Of a stretch of 64,000 nucleotides of DNA, positions 63,986-64,000 are shown in pieces. Origin of the DNA: Nematostella vectensis (Eukaryota; Cnidaria; Anthozoa; Actiniaria; Edwardsiidae). A program made the translations under genes and the position numbers. The notes beneath the pieces were generated by a model. That model ran no database searches, was not told the DNA's origin, and saw nothing but the letters and a program-made list of their open reading frames with translations. Position 1 is the first letter of the stretch. Each line of letters begins with the position of its first letter. The DNA is taken from positions 15,801,575-15,865,574 of the forward strand of contig NC_064038.1 of NCBI RefSeq assembly GCF_932526225.1. Reading direction: 5' to 3'.

Positions 63986-64000
63986 ATTCACAAGGAGAGG

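Overview
The window looks like nuclear DNA of an invertebrate animal, most probably an anthozoan cnidarian (sea anemone or coral). That placement is inference. It rests on small phase-1 exons encoding discoidin, FTP-lectin, TLDc, LamG, MAM and pentraxin domains in long AT-rich introns, and on the mix of Ty3/gypsy, CR1/L2-like LINE, tyrosine-recombinase, Penelope-type ribozyme and virus-like elements. There is no bacterial gene organisation, rRNA or CRISPR.

Host gene(s), minus strand, whole window. Read 5' to 3' (right to left) the recognisable exons are: two discoidin (F5/8C) domains (61.6-60.3 and 59.4-57.4 kb), a pentraxin domain (54.7-52.9), the first LamG exon (51.1), a complete TLDc domain (50.0-48.6), a third F5/8C domain (48.5-47.8), the last two LamG exons (46.7 and 44.1), an FTP lectin exon (29.5), half a MAM domain (28.3), the first TLDc half (26.3), another FTP exon (14.9), the second TLDc half (7.5) and a one-exon LamG domain (1.07-0.41). 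Nearly all modules begin and end in phase 1, so they can be shuffled or skipped in frame. Two domains are split around complete foreign modules: LamG around TLDc plus F5/8C, and TLDc around FTP. Neither gene end is seen; both outermost exons have internal splice signals.

The introns are full of mobile DNA. From left to right: a 0.43-kb MITE (1.2 kb); a decayed tyrosine recombinase (3.7-4.8); a large inverted structure with two head-to-head hammerhead ribozyme motifs (5.6-6.0); a decayed Ty3/gypsy element (8.6-12.85); a 0.5-kb MITE and a foldback element (12.9-14.3); a 33-bp minisatellite at 16.0-16.7 and 23.4-24.9 kb, split by a 6.7-kb TIR element with a 5-bp target duplication that itself contains a nearly intact PHD-APE-RT LINE (19.0-22.45); AT-rich and 30-bp minisatellites; and several further foldback and dispersed repeats between 51 and 64 kb.

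The most notable object is a GC-rich 12.6-kb unit at 30,375-42,967 bounded by 66-bp terminal inverted repeats that each contain a hairpin. It encodes a retroviral-type integrase, a P-loop packaging-ATPase-like protein, a 422-residue capsid-like protein, a polymerase-like plus SF1-helicase-like reading frame, a small AT-hook/zinc protein, and seven other virus-like genes of unknown function, several with hydrophobic or membrane segments. The gene set (integrase, packaging ATPase, capsid candidate, TIRs) places it near Maverick/Polinton, adintovirus and Polinton-like viruses. Stop codons and frameshifts show this copy is a fossil, although four ORFs remain open. An outer inverted repeat lies 0.2-0.5 kb outside both TIRs.
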